From contig NZ_BDFE01000006.1 in the NCBI RefSeq assembly GCF_001748225.1, forward strand, positions 43,237-107,236: a stretch of DNA of 64,000 bases. The letters are read 5' to 3'. The notes below the pieces were generated by a model that ran no database searches, was not told the origin of the DNA, and worked only from the letters and a program-made list of their open reading frames with translations. Made by a program: the position numbers and the translations under genes. The stretch is from Desulfoplanes formicivorans (lineage in GTDB: Bacteria; Desulfobacterota; Desulfovibrionia; Desulfovibrionales; Desulfomicrobiaceae). This document shows, one piece after another, positions 29,741 to 38,521 of this stretch (positions within the stretch are counted from its first letter, which is position 1; each line of letters begins with the position of its first letter).

Positions 29741-30337
29741 TTAATCGTGCCTGGTCACGGCTGCGGCACCAAGTTCCACGGCACGCAGATTGATATCCAC
29801 GATCTTGGGTTTGAGATGATCCCGTATGCCGGTCTGTAGCTGTTCAAGGCTTATGGGAATCAGCTCCAGGGCGCACAAGGCTCCCAAAAGGACAATGTTG
29901 GCCGCCTGGGGGGTTCCGGCCTGCTTGGCAAGGGAGAGGCAGGGCAGGAAAAAGGACCTGTCGGCCTGTTGGTCCGTGGCCTTGCGAATGGTTTCCATGT
30001 CCGGATAGGCTTCGCGTCCCAGGGCCACCCCTATGGGCAGGATGGGTTCACTGTTGCTGACCGCCACTCCAGTGGGAGCGAGAAAACAAAGAGCCCTGTA
30101 GGTTTCAAGGGGCTCGAAACCGAGGAGGATGTCGGCTTCCCCGGGACTGATTTTGGGACTTTGGTACCCGCCGAAAAGGATGGTCGATGCGACCACGCCG
30201 CCGCGTTGAGCCATGCCGTGGATTTCTCCAGCCGTGACATCAAGGCCGTTGTCCAGGCCGATCTGGGCCAGCAGGTTGGTTGCGGTCAGGGTACCCTGAC
30301 CGCCGACACCAGTAAGGTAGATACGGGTCTTTGGCAT
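29741..30337 (-). CDS. iorB: Indolepyruvate:ferredoxin oxidoreductase, beta subunit
   Basis: Product of 198 aa from the ATG at 30337, which overlaps the iorA stop (TAATG) and has AAGGAG upstream. It matches the gamma-type domain of 2-oxoacid oxidoreductases: LTGVGGQGTLTATNLLAQIG, then GEIHGMAQRGGVV. It pairs with IorA to oxidise arylpyruvates to aryl-CoA, reducing ferredoxin. Confidence 0.93.
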   Translation of the reverse strand: MPKTRIYLTGVGGQGTLTATNLLAQIGLDNGLDVTAGEIHGMAQRGGVVASTILFGGYQSPKISPGEADILLGFEPLETYRALCFLAPTGVAVSNSEPILPIGVALGREAYPDMETIRKATDQQADRSFFLPCLSLAKQAGTPQAANIVLLGALCALELIPISLEQLQTGIRDHLKPKIVDINLRAVELGAAAVTRHD

Positions 30338-32190
30338 TATGCAAGACTCCTTTTTCGAGCTTTGATGTGGTCGCAGAGTTGCACACAGAGCATGCACCCT
30401 GAACACTGGAAGGGATCAATGCCCATCTTGCCCTTGTCCAGGAAAAAGGCCGGGCAGCCGAGCTCGTTGAGGCAGGCGAGGACGTCTTCACTGCTTTCGA
30501 ATCCTTCTTCCACATAGGCAACCTGGCCGGAGGCGGACCTGAGCACCTTGCGCTTGAAGATTTCACAGGGATCCCGGGAAATGATCACCCTGACCCCGGG
30601 CAGGGACTTGTATTCCTCAAGGGTCTTGACCAGTGCCTTCTGGTTCAGGGCCTTGACCGTGGTCACATGTTCCACACCGCATCCCCTGACAATGGCTTCG
30701 ATGTCGATTTTGTGGGCATTGTCGCCCATTTGCGTCCTGTCCACGCCGGGGTTGGGCTGATGACCGGTCATGGCCGTGGTTCTGTTGTCCAGGATGACAA
30801 TGAGGATGTTGTGGTCGTTGTAGACGGCATTGACCAACCCGGTCATGCCGGAATGGAAAAAGGTGGAATCGCCAATAAAAGCGACTACGGGTTGATCAGA
30901 CACTCTGGCAGCACCACATCCTGCAGAGATGGATGAACCCATGCACAGGAGAAAATCCGCTGTTTTCAAAGGGGGCAGGATGCCCAGAGTATAACAGCCG
31001 ATATCCGAGGAATACAGGGCATTATCTCCAAAAACCTTGCGAACCGCAAAATAGGTGGACCTATGGGAGCATCCCGCGCACAGGTTGGGCGGACGCATGG
31101 GAAGCTGTTCCGGAACCTGGCAGGGAGCATGTTCGGGCAATGGTTTGTTCAGGGTCCTCAGAATGATGTTTCTGACCATGAGGGTGGAGTACTCGCCTTC
31201 AAGGGGAAGGTGCTGCCCCTTGCCCAGAACCTCAACTGCAAGATGGTGTTTCTGGATGAGGGCGCGGACATGCTGCTCCACAAGGGGTTCCAGCTCCTCA
31301 AGGATGATGACCGTGTCCAGCTTCTTGAGAAAATTGAGGATGAGCTCGTTGGGCAGGGGATAGGTCATGCCCAGTTCCAAAACCCGCAGGGCATCGTCCA
31401 GATTGTGTTCCGCAATAACGTCGTTGGCATAGGCCCGGCTGATGCCCGATGCAATGACACCGATTCGGCCCTTGCCGCGCTGCGTATTCCACGGGCTGGT
31501 TTCGGCCTCTGCGGCCAATTCGCCCAGTTTTTCCAGAAGGACCTTGTGCCGGACCCGGGAAACCGCGGGGACAGGAACAAAGCGCATGGGATTCTTGGTC
31601 ATATGTCCCCTAGTCCTGGCTGCGGGCAACTTGCCGAAGGTCACTGGCCCGCGCAGATGATTGACCCTGGTGGTGGTCCGGATCATGATGGGCTGTTCGT
31701 ACTTGGCGGACAGGGTCAGGGCCTCGCGGGTCATGTCCTTGCATTCCTGGGCCGTGGCCGGTTCCAGACAGGGAATGCCGGCAAGACGGGCATAGTAACG
31801 GTTGTCCTGCTCGTTTTGGCTGGAGTGACATCCCGGATCATCGGCACTCAAAATGACCATGCCTCCGGGCGTTCCGACATAGGCCAGGGTCATCATGGGG
31901 TCGGCGGCCACATTGACCCCGACGTGTTTCATGGTCACCAGCGAAGGTACACCGGCAAGGGCCGCGCCCCCGGCCACTTCCATGGCGACCTTTTCATTGG
32001 CCGAATATTCGAAGATGAATGCACCTTCAGGGGAAATGCGAAAAAACGTATCGGGAACTTCCGAGGAAGGCGTGCCCGGATAGCAGGACACGAAACCGAC
32101 GCCCGCTTCCAGTGCGCCCCGGACAATGGCTTCATTCCCGAGAAGAAGCATCCTGGTGTCGGGGGACGTGCTCAAGAGGGGATGACTCAT
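30337..32190 (-). CDS. iorA: Indolepyruvate:ferredoxin oxidoreductase, alpha subunit
   Basis: Product of 617 aa. The N-terminal pyrimidine-binding part has GVGFVSCYPGTPSSEV, the TPP-binding part has GCSHRSTYFAVRK and FIGDSTFFHSGMTGLVNAVYN. The C-terminus should hold two 4Fe-4S sites: the second is complete (C596, C599, C602, C606), while the first keeps only C573 and C579. It shares its stop with the iorB start. The enzyme handles transaminated aromatic amino acids in fermentation. AAAGG precedes the ATG. Confidence 0.93.
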   Translation of the reverse strand: MSHPLLSTSPDTRMLLLGNEAIVRGALEAGVGFVSCYPGTPSSEVPDTFFRISPEGAFIFEYSANEKVAMEVAGGAALAGVPSLVTMKHVGVNVAADPMMTLAYVGTPGGMVILSADDPGCHSSQNEQDNRYYARLAGIPCLEPATAQECKDMTREALTLSAKYEQPIMIRTTTRVNHLRGPVTFGKLPAARTRGHMTKNPMRFVPVPAVSRVRHKVLLEKLGELAAEAETSPWNTQRGKGRIGVIASGISRAYANDVIAEHNLDDALRVLELGMTYPLPNELILNFLKKLDTVIILEELEPLVEQHVRALIQKHHLAVEVLGKGQHLPLEGEYSTLMVRNIILRTLNKPLPEHAPCQVPEQLPMRPPNLCAGCSHRSTYFAVRKVFGDNALYSSDIGCYTLGILPPLKTADFLLCMGSSISAGCGAARVSDQPVVAFIGDSTFFHSGMTGLVNAVYNDHNILIVILDNRTTAMTGHQPNPGVDRTQMGDNAHKIDIEAIVRGCGVEHVTTVKALNQKALVKTLEEYKSLPGVRVIISRDPCEIFKRKVLRSASGQVAYVEEGFESSEDVLACLNELGCPAFFLDKGKMGIDPFQCSGCMLCVQLCDHIKARKRSLA

Positions 32191-32449
32191 GGTGGTTTGC
32201 CTTTGGAGGTTTGAGGTTCAAGAAAGCTGAATGCCCGGACTCCGTACCCCGTGGCCAAGCAGTGTCCCTGATGGCATGGGGGCGGGGCGAACATCGAGAA
32301 TCAGTGAGCAGGGATCTGAAGCAATGCCAGGAAATGGACTTCCAAGGTCACGACTGCGGATGACAGACCATGAAGACCCCCTGGTACGTGCGATCACGGC
32401 CGTTGCTGGCGTGACACATCCAGACGAAGGCGTCGGTTTGTTGGCGACC

Positions 32450-33118
32450 TTAACTCATTTTGGCCTTGATGTCGGCGATCTTCATGTCCAGGAAGGCCGT
32501 ATTGGTCACGGCACCGGCTGCCTTGAGCTCCTGATAGGCAGCCAGGGCTTTTTCCCAGTCCCCGTTCTGCTCGGCAACAAAGGCGATCTGGCGGGCCAGA
32601 GGTGTGGCAAAATCCTTGGCAGAAACGGTATCGATGGCCTCGAGGATCGTCAATGCTTCCTTGTACTTCCCATCAAGACTCAAGGCCCTGGCCTGTCCCA
32701 TGCTCGCCAGAATGTGGATGTCACCTTCGGTTTTGTCGGCCACTCTGGCCCAGGCCGAAGCGGCTGTCGTGTAATCCTTGCTGGTCATGGCCGTGTTGGC
32801 CAGTTCCAGAAGAGGACCCACGGACAGGGCCGATGGATGTTCCTGGAGAAACTGGTTCAGGGAAGTGATCCGTTTGGCTGGGTCTTGTTCCAGCAGAATG
32901 GTACCCAGGGCATTGGTCAGTTTGTTGGCCTGAATGCCGGTGTAGGTCGTATAGCCGGAATAAGCACCAACAAGGAGAATGAGCGCTCCGAGACCAAGGC
33001 CGATGGGTTTGAGATTGTCGAGAATCTTCTTGAGCAGAGGATGGAGATCCTGATCTGCTTCATGTTCAATTTCATCAATGATATTGAGATGTTGATCCTG
33101 ATTAGGCTTGTCAGTCAT
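32450..33118 (-). CDS. Membrane-anchored TPR protein (YfgM-like)
   Basis: Product of 222 aa with an ideal AGGAGG ten bases ahead of the ATG. A polar N-terminus is followed by one membrane helix (about 39-59) and a helical periplasmic part with TPR-like repeats (PLLELANTAMTSKDYTTAASAW, then GKYKEALTILEAI). Size and topology fit the YfgM group, which associates with the Sec translocon and periplasmic chaperones. That role is inferred only. It lies 259 bp upstream of iorA on the same strand. Confidence 0.7.
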   Translation of the reverse strand: MTDKPNQDQHLNIIDEIEHEADQDLHPLLKKILDNLKPIGLGLGALILLVGAYSGYTTYTGIQANKLTNALGTILLEQDPAKRITSLNQFLQEHPSALSVGPLLELANTAMTSKDYTTAASAWARVADKTEGDIHILASMGQARALSLDGKYKEALTILEAIDTVSAKDFATPLARQIAFVAEQNGDWEKALAAYQELKAAGAVTNTAFLDMKIADIKAKMS

Positions 33119-33395
33119 GATGGTGATTCCTCCTGTGGCGTCATAAGCTGATCAAAGAAATGCCTTGTATGCACTATTTGCAAAAAGGTCAAAATTTTCC
33201 TTGGGTCCTGTGGAGGGTAGCCGCTCTTGAGAAGAGAAGGGGTTTGGGCTAGAGGGACGAAGACAAATTTGTCAATACTCATGTGGAACGTGTGCAGCAT
33301 CTGGTTCTTGAGAGCCGAAAGGGCAGGAATGCTCCTGGTTGGGAGTCTGGTTTCTGTCACCTGACGCACGCCACGAATGATGCGAGGTATACCTT

Positions 33396-34655
33396 ATGAA
33401 TATGGATGAACAGATGCGGGAAATGGCGGCTTCGGCTAGGCAGGCCAGTCAGGAATTGCTCAAGGTTGCAAGCAGGGACAAGGAAAGGGCCCTTGTGCAT
33501 CTTGCCCGGCTCATCACGGCCAATCGGGAAGCGATTTTTGCCGCCAATGCCCGGGATATTGAAGCGGCCACGGCCCGGGGCATGGATGCTGCCCGTATCG
33601 ACAGATTGCGCTTGACCGATGCCACCATCGAATCCATGGCCGAGGCCTGCCGGTTTGTTGCCAAACTTTCGGATCCTGTGGGTGAAATCGAGTCCCTGCG
33701 CAAGCGTCCTAACGGGCTGCTGGTGGGTCGAATGCGCATTCCCCTCGGGGTCATTGCCATTATTTACGAATCGCGTCCCAATGTGACCATTGACGCGGCC
33801 ATCCTTTGCCTGCGTGCCGGCAATGCGGTCATTCTCCGCGGTGGTTCCGAGGCGTTTCATTCCAATCAGGCCCTGGGAGGTCTGTTGGCCCAGGCCATGG
33901 AAGAGGCCGGTCTCCCGGCCAAGGCGGTCCAGCTCGTGCCGACCACGGATCGGGCTGCAGTCAAGTCCATGCTCAATCTGGACGAGTACATCGACGTGGT
34001 CATCCCTCGTGGCGGAGAAGGGTTGATCCGGGCCGTGGTCAAGGATGCCACCATGCCTGTGCTCAAGCATTACAAGGGTGTGTGCCACATTTATGTTGAC
34101 GCCTGTGCCGACCAGGACAAGGGACTGCGTATCGTCCACAACGCCAAGGTGCAGCGTCCCGGGGTCTGCAATGCCCTGGAATGTCTGCTGGTGCACAAGG
34201 ACGTGGCAGCCGGTTTCCTGCCCCGGGTAGGAGAACGTCTGGGCCGGGACAACGTGGTGTTCAAGGCCTGCCCCAGATCCCTTCCTCTGCTGGGGGACAA
34301 GGCGCTTCCGGCACGGGATGATGATTTTGGCAAGGAGTTTCACAGTCTGGAACTGGCCGTCAAAGTGGTGGATTCCCAGACCGAGGCTCAGGAGCATATT
34401 GCCACCTACGGTTCCCATCATTCCGAAGCCATCATTACCATGGATCATGACCGGGCCATGCGCTTTCTCCGCGAGGTGGACGCTTCGGCCGTGCTCATCA
34501 ATGCCTCCACCCGGTTCAACGACGGAGGTGAGCTCGGCCTTGGCGCTGAAATCGGTATCAGCACATCCAAGCTTCATTCCTATGGACCCATGGGGGTCAG
34601 GGAACTTACAAGCACCAAGTTTGTTGTGTTGGGAGAAGGACAGATCCGGGAATAG
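33396..34655 (+). CDS. proA: Glutamate-5-semialdehyde dehydrogenase
   Basis: Product of 419 aa, an aldehyde dehydrogenase with the ProA features: GVIAIIYESRPNVTIDA, NAVILRGGSEA, the nucleophile Cys in RPGVCNALECLLVH, and TRFNDGGELGLGAEIGIS near the end. It makes the second step of proline synthesis by reducing glutamyl-5-phosphate. GAGGT precedes the ATG by eight bases. The kinase gene proB is not in the window, so the gene stands alone. Confidence 0.95.
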   Translation: MNMDEQMREMAASARQASQELLKVASRDKERALVHLARLITANREAIFAANARDIEAATARGMDAARIDRLRLTDATIESMAEACRFVAKLSDPVGEIESLRKRPNGLLVGRMRIPLGVIAIIYESRPNVTIDAAILCLRAGNAVILRGGSEAFHSNQALGGLLAQAMEEAGLPAKAVQLVPTTDRAAVKSMLNLDEYIDVVIPRGGEGLIRAVVKDATMPVLKHYKGVCHIYVDACADQDKGLRIVHNAKVQRPGVCNALECLLVHKDVAAGFLPRVGERLGRDNVVFKACPRSLPLLGDKALPARDDDFGKEFHSLELAVKVVDSQTEAQEHIATYGSHHSEAIITMDHDRAMRFLREVDASAVLINASTRFNDGGELGLGAEIGISTSKLHSYGPMGVRELTSTKFVVLGEGQIRE

Positions 34656-34721
34656 ACCTGCTCGGGGAGAAGTATCCCACCCCAGGCAGGGCGGGGATCA
34701 CCAAGTGAAAGAATATCCCGG

Positions 34722-35312
34722 CTAAAGGAGAAAATTCCTGATGCCCGTGAACACGATCTGGGCGGCCAGGGCCGAAAGGATCAGCCCGGTGAGCTTGCTC
34801 AGGATGATGATGCCGGTTTTTCCGATGATCCGTTCGATGTGCGTGGCCATGGACAGTAAAATGCCCACACAGACCACTGCCGCGGCCAGGGAGAGCGATC
34901 CGATCAGGGTTTCCGAGAGCTGGTGATGTCCTGCTCCCATGACCAGCAGACCACCCACCGTGGCCGGTCCCACAGTAATGGGGATGGCCAGGGGGACCAC
35001 GCTCATGTCGCCGTCTGATTCTTCATGTTCGGGCTTTTTCCCTGCCTTGCCCCGGACCAGTTCCACGGCAGAAAGAAACAGCAGGGAGCCTGCACCGATT
35101 CGAAAGGCGTCCAGGGTGATGCCGAAGATGTCGAAAATGGCATTGCCCAGGAAATAGATCACAAAGGTGGTACAGAAAACAGCGCATGTGACCCGAACGG
35201 CCATGCGCTGTTTTTCGTGGTGATCCATGTCTCGGGTAAGGGACAAAAACATGGTCAGCACGAAAAAGGGGGTCAGCAAAAAAAAGAGCTTGATGAACAG
35301 ACTGATGAACAT
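34722..35312 (-). CDS. MarC family integral membrane protein
   Basis: Product of 196 aa with six hydrophobic segments. The core AIPITVGPATVGGLLVMG and the opening FFLLTPFFVLTMFLSLT match the MarC family. These proteins were once linked to multidrug resistance, but that link is now doubted and their function is unknown. It is convergent with proA, 66 bp away, and downstream of the fadD-like gene. Confidence 0.88.
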   Translation of the reverse strand: MFISLFIKLFFLLTPFFVLTMFLSLTRDMDHHEKQRMAVRVTCAVFCTTFVIYFLGNAIFDIFGITLDAFRIGAGSLLFLSAVELVRGKAGKKPEHEESDGDMSVVPLAIPITVGPATVGGLLVMGAGHHQLSETLIGSLSLAAAVVCVGILLSMATHIERIIGKTGIIILSKLTGLILSALAAQIVFTGIRNFLL

Positions 35313-35489
35313 GGCCTTTCAGGAACTCCTCAAACAGCCGATGTCATGCATGGCCGGGAAGAAACCCCGTAAAAGGGGCCTCCTTCCCATCCTCCGGTCA
35401 GGACAGGCTGTTGGGCGTGCGCATCATCACGATGCGCAATGAATGATTGGAGCAGGGTGGACAGCCTTGGTGCGCGATTGAAGCCCCGC

Positions 35490-37202
35490 TTACTTGCGGG
35501 CTTTTTTCTTTGAGGCCGCCTCAAGCCTGGCGATTTCCTCGTCGCGCAAAGCCCTTCGGAGCACCTTGCCCACCAGGGTCTTGGGGAGTTCCTTGCGGAA
35601 TTCGATTTTCTTGGGGATTTTATAGTTGGCCAGTTTTTGACGGCAAAAGGAAATGACTTCCGCCCGGGTAAGGGTTTCTCCCGGTTGGACAACCACATAG
35701 GCCTTGATGATTTCCCCGCGGGTGTGATGGGGAATGCCCACGGCAACGGCCTCGCGGATTTTGGGGTGTTCGTGCAGAACTTCGTCGATTTCCCGAGGAT
35801 ATATGTTGTATCCCCCTGAAATGATCAGGTCTTTTTTGCGGTCAACAATGAAGAAATACCCGTCCTCGTCCATGTAGGCAATGTCACCCGTATACAGCCA
35901 GTTGTTGCGCAGGGTGGATGCGGTTTCATCGGGGCGGTTCCAGTAGCCTTTCATCACCTGGGGCCCCCGGATGACCAGTTCGCCGATCTGGCCGGGCTGA
36001 AGAGTCAAAGAACCCACTTCCATGTCCACGATGCAGGCATCGGTATCCGAGATGGGCAGTCCGATGGAGCCAAGCTTGTGCGTCCCATTGAGGGGGTTGA
36101 GATGGGTAACAGGCGAGGCTTCGGTCAATCCATACCCTTCGATGATTTCGGCTCCGGCGAGTTTCTTGAATTGCTTGATGATCTCGGCTGGAATGGGGGC
36201 TGAACCGGAAATGCAGAATCGGATGGAAGACAGGTCGAATTTGTCAATGTCCTTTTGTTGCAAAAGGGCCATGAATACCGAAGGGGCGCAGGGAAAGATG
36301 GTCGGATGGATCTTTTTGATCGACTTGAGGATATCCCTGGGTACGAATCGGGGAAAGGGAACCATGGTCGCGCCCAGGGCAACGGCAAAATTAACGCACA
36401 CGTTCAGGCCGAAAATGTGAAAATACGGAAGAATCCCCAGCAACACCTCATGGTCCTTGCCCAGTTTGTGCAAAATGGCCAGGTATTGTTGTACATTGGC
36501 GGCCAGGTTTTGATGGGTTATCATCACCCCCTTGGAAACGCCTGTTGTGCCTCCGGTGTACTGGAGCAAGGCCAGATCCTTTTCCGGTCGGAAGGAACGA
36601 GGACTGAATGTGGCTCCTTTTTTCAGCAGACGTTTCCACGGAAAGATGGTCTGCATGTCATAGGGGATGGTTGGTGCATTGTCTTTTTTTGCCTTGAAGT
36701 TGTACAGGAGGTTCAAAGGGAAGCGGAGACAATCGGATATGCGGGTGACAAATATTTTGGACAGATTGAGTTTCTTTTCCAGGGATTGCAGCTTGGGCCA
36801 TGAGAGATCCAGGGTGATGAGTACCTTGGCTCCGGAATCGGAAAAATGGTGGACCAGTTCCTTTTCCATATACAGGGGATTGGTCATCACGGCGATGCAT
36901 CCCGCCTTGAGAACCCCGTAAAAGCTCATGATGGCCTGGGGCGTGTTGGGAAGCATGATGGCCACCCGGTCTCCGGCCCTGACGCCATGCTCGCGCAGGT
37001 TGGCAGCGATTTGTTCGCTGGCCTTGCGAAGACCGGCGTAGGTTATGCTCCAATTATTGAAAACGATGGCCTTGCGCTTGGGAAATTTCTTGGCACTTCT
37101 GTCGAGATATTCGTGAATGGGAATATTTTCATAGGAGAGCCGTGGGGAAACTTCGCGATCGTAACTCTTGAGCCAGTATCGTTGCAAGCCGTCTTCAATC
37201 AT
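35490..37202 (-). CDS. fadD: Long-chain fatty acid-CoA ligase (AMP-forming)
   Basis: Product of 570 aa of the ANL superfamily. The P-loop is LQYTGGTTGVSKGVMITH, then the GYGLTEASPV motif, YTGDIAYMDEDGYFFIVDRKKDLIISGGYNIYPREIDEVL and the C-terminal PKTLVGKVLRRALR. It activates long acyl chains to acyl-CoA through acyl-AMP. AAGG lies seven bases before the ATG. It follows the RlmD-like gene by 143 bp, across a perfect hairpin. Chain-length preference cannot be read from sequence. Confidence 0.9.
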   Translation of the reverse strand: MIEDGLQRYWLKSYDREVSPRLSYENIPIHEYLDRSAKKFPKRKAIVFNNWSITYAGLRKASEQIAANLREHGVRAGDRVAIMLPNTPQAIMSFYGVLKAGCIAVMTNPLYMEKELVHHFSDSGAKVLITLDLSWPKLQSLEKKLNLSKIFVTRISDCLRFPLNLLYNFKAKKDNAPTIPYDMQTIFPWKRLLKKGATFSPRSFRPEKDLALLQYTGGTTGVSKGVMITHQNLAANVQQYLAILHKLGKDHEVLLGILPYFHIFGLNVCVNFAVALGATMVPFPRFVPRDILKSIKKIHPTIFPCAPSVFMALLQQKDIDKFDLSSIRFCISGSAPIPAEIIKQFKKLAGAEIIEGYGLTEASPVTHLNPLNGTHKLGSIGLPISDTDACIVDMEVGSLTLQPGQIGELVIRGPQVMKGYWNRPDETASTLRNNWLYTGDIAYMDEDGYFFIVDRKKDLIISGGYNIYPREIDEVLHEHPKIREAVAVGIPHHTRGEIIKAYVVVQPGETLTRAEVISFCRQKLANYKIPKKIEFRKELPKTLVGKVLRRALRDEEIARLEAASKKKARK

Positions 37203-37321
37203 TATCGTACCTTGTGCGTGAAGCGTTTAAATAATGTATGACAAAATGCGTACAGCAAAGCATAGGCAAGGGGGGAATGCTCGATTCCTCCGGATTTGTC
37301 CAGTCCGGGGCGTGGGGTTCA

Positions 37322-37378
37322 GAAACGGTTTTCACCCTGCCCAGGTCATGATGGCCTGTGCAGGGTGAAAACCGTTTC
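37322..37378 (-). terminator. 19-bp perfect hairpin across the end of the methyltransferase gene
   Basis: GAAACGGTTTTCACCCTGC at 37322-37340 pairs exactly with 37360-37378; CAGG/CCTG inside the loop extends it. The stop codon (37346-37348) lies in the loop, so the arm starting at 37360 is coding. There is no T-tract beyond it. It may end transcription or block 3' decay. Confidence 0.6.
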
Positions 37379-38512
37379 CATGTGCCATGTCTGGGGAAAC
37401 ATATCCACCAGAAGGATGTCCGTAATGGTCCAACCGGCCTCGAGCATCACTGCAAGGTCGCGACAGGTATTGACCACGTCGCAGGAAACCCAGGCCATGG
37501 TTCGCAGCGAGGAAAGGGTTTTAAGCCTTGTTCCGATATGCTTGGCCCCGGTTCGGGGCGGATCAATGACCAGGGCCGTTGGCCCAAATGTTCTGATGGC
37601 TTTCCAGGTGTGTTCTCTGGCCAGGTTCCCGGTTTTGAAGGTGATGGTATCAAGCCCGAGGCGTCTGGCATTGCGGGTTCCGGTCCTAACAGCCGAGGCT
37701 ACGGATTCCACGGCCAGGATTCTGGCTCCTGCCTGGGCCAGGGGCAGGGAAAAGTTGCCGGATCCGGCAAAGAGATCAGCCACCCGTTCATGACCCTGGA
37801 CCGCTTGGCTTACCTCATGAATGAGGGATTGGTTGAGTTCCCAGTTGGCCTGGAAAAAATTGTTGCCAGGCAGGACAAGATCAAAGCCATGATCCGGAAA
37901 GGGCAGGTTGATGGTTGTCCCGTCCTTCTGGGTGCACACCGTGTGGTCCTTTGGACTTGCGGCTACCGTGAATCTGCCGTCAGGCAGACCGGCGCAGAGC
38001 TGGTCAAGGAATCGGGCCAGGGGACGGGCCAGCAGGAGACAGTCATCTAGGCGAACCAGATCCTGGCCCTGCATCTGGCAAAAATGAGGAAGATGGTTGC
38101 GAACATGGACCTGTCCCCGATACCGGTATCGCCATCCCCGGGGAGAAGCCAGCGTCCGGATGGGAGGGAGCTGGTCCGTATCCATATGACGATGCAGGCT
38201 TCTGGACAGGGTGTCGCAAAGGATGTTTTTTTTGAGCTCAAGGGCTTCTGACATGGGCAAAATGCCCATCTTGCATCCCCCGCACAAGGAGGCATGCGGG
38301 CAGGGGTGGGGCCGACGCAGGGCAGATGGGTGGACGATTTCCACGGGTCGTGCTCCCACGTAATCCTTTTTCTCCCGACATACCTCGACGTTCACGATCT
38401 CACCCGGCAGGACTGCCGGTTCCACAATGACCGCCTTGCCCGATTTCAGCCTTGCCAGGCCCCGGCCTCGCCAGAGGATTTTTTCAATGGTCAGGTTTTG
38501 GATGATGGACAT
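37346..38512 (-). CDS. 23S rRNA (uracil-5-)-methyltransferase family protein (RlmD/TrmA-type)
   Basis: Product of 388 aa. An N-terminal TRAM domain (about 1-60) is followed by the iron-sulfur Cys set CPHASLCGGC plus a likely fourth ligand in the DDCLLLAR stretch. The SAM-binding part has VADLFAGSGNFSLPLA, then VIDPPRTG, and the nucleophile Cys at 344 in WVSCD. The family makes 5-methyluridine in rRNA or tRNA; which target cannot be told. It begins nine bp after the DHS-like gene. Confidence 0.88.
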   Translation of the reverse strand: MSIIQNLTIEKILWRGRGLARLKSGKAVIVEPAVLPGEIVNVEVCREKKDYVGARPVEIVHPSALRRPHPCPHASLCGGCKMGILPMSEALELKKNILCDTLSRSLHRHMDTDQLPPIRTLASPRGWRYRYRGQVHVRNHLPHFCQMQGQDLVRLDDCLLLARPLARFLDQLCAGLPDGRFTVAASPKDHTVCTQKDGTTINLPFPDHGFDLVLPGNNFFQANWELNQSLIHEVSQAVQGHERVADLFAGSGNFSLPLAQAGARILAVESVASAVRTGTRNARRLGLDTITFKTGNLAREHTWKAIRTFGPTALVIDPPRTGAKHIGTRLKTLSSLRTMAWVSCDVVNTCRDLAVMLEAGWTITDILLVDMFPQTWHMETVFTLHRPS

Positions 38513-38521
38513 GGTGTTGGC

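Noticed and set aside
33115..33369. An 84-codon minus-strand frame between the TPR protein and proA
   Set aside because: It overlaps the TPR gene's start and covers its Shine-Dalgarno; codon use is not convincing. I treat it as the shared upstream region.
35356..35438. Short imperfect hairpins between marC and the fadD-like gene (CCCC/GGGG at 35365-35380 and TGCGCATC/GATGCGCA at 35418-35438)
   Set aside because: Stems are short and lack T-tracts. They could matter for the marC leader, but nothing distinguishes them from background.
35481..35507. Hairpin with T-run, AAGCCCCGC / GCGGGCTT, in plus orientation at the end of the fadD-like gene
   Set aside because: The stem has a bulge and its T-run comes from Lys/Ala codons at the end of the gene. 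No plus-strand gene precedes it, so it is probably coincidence.
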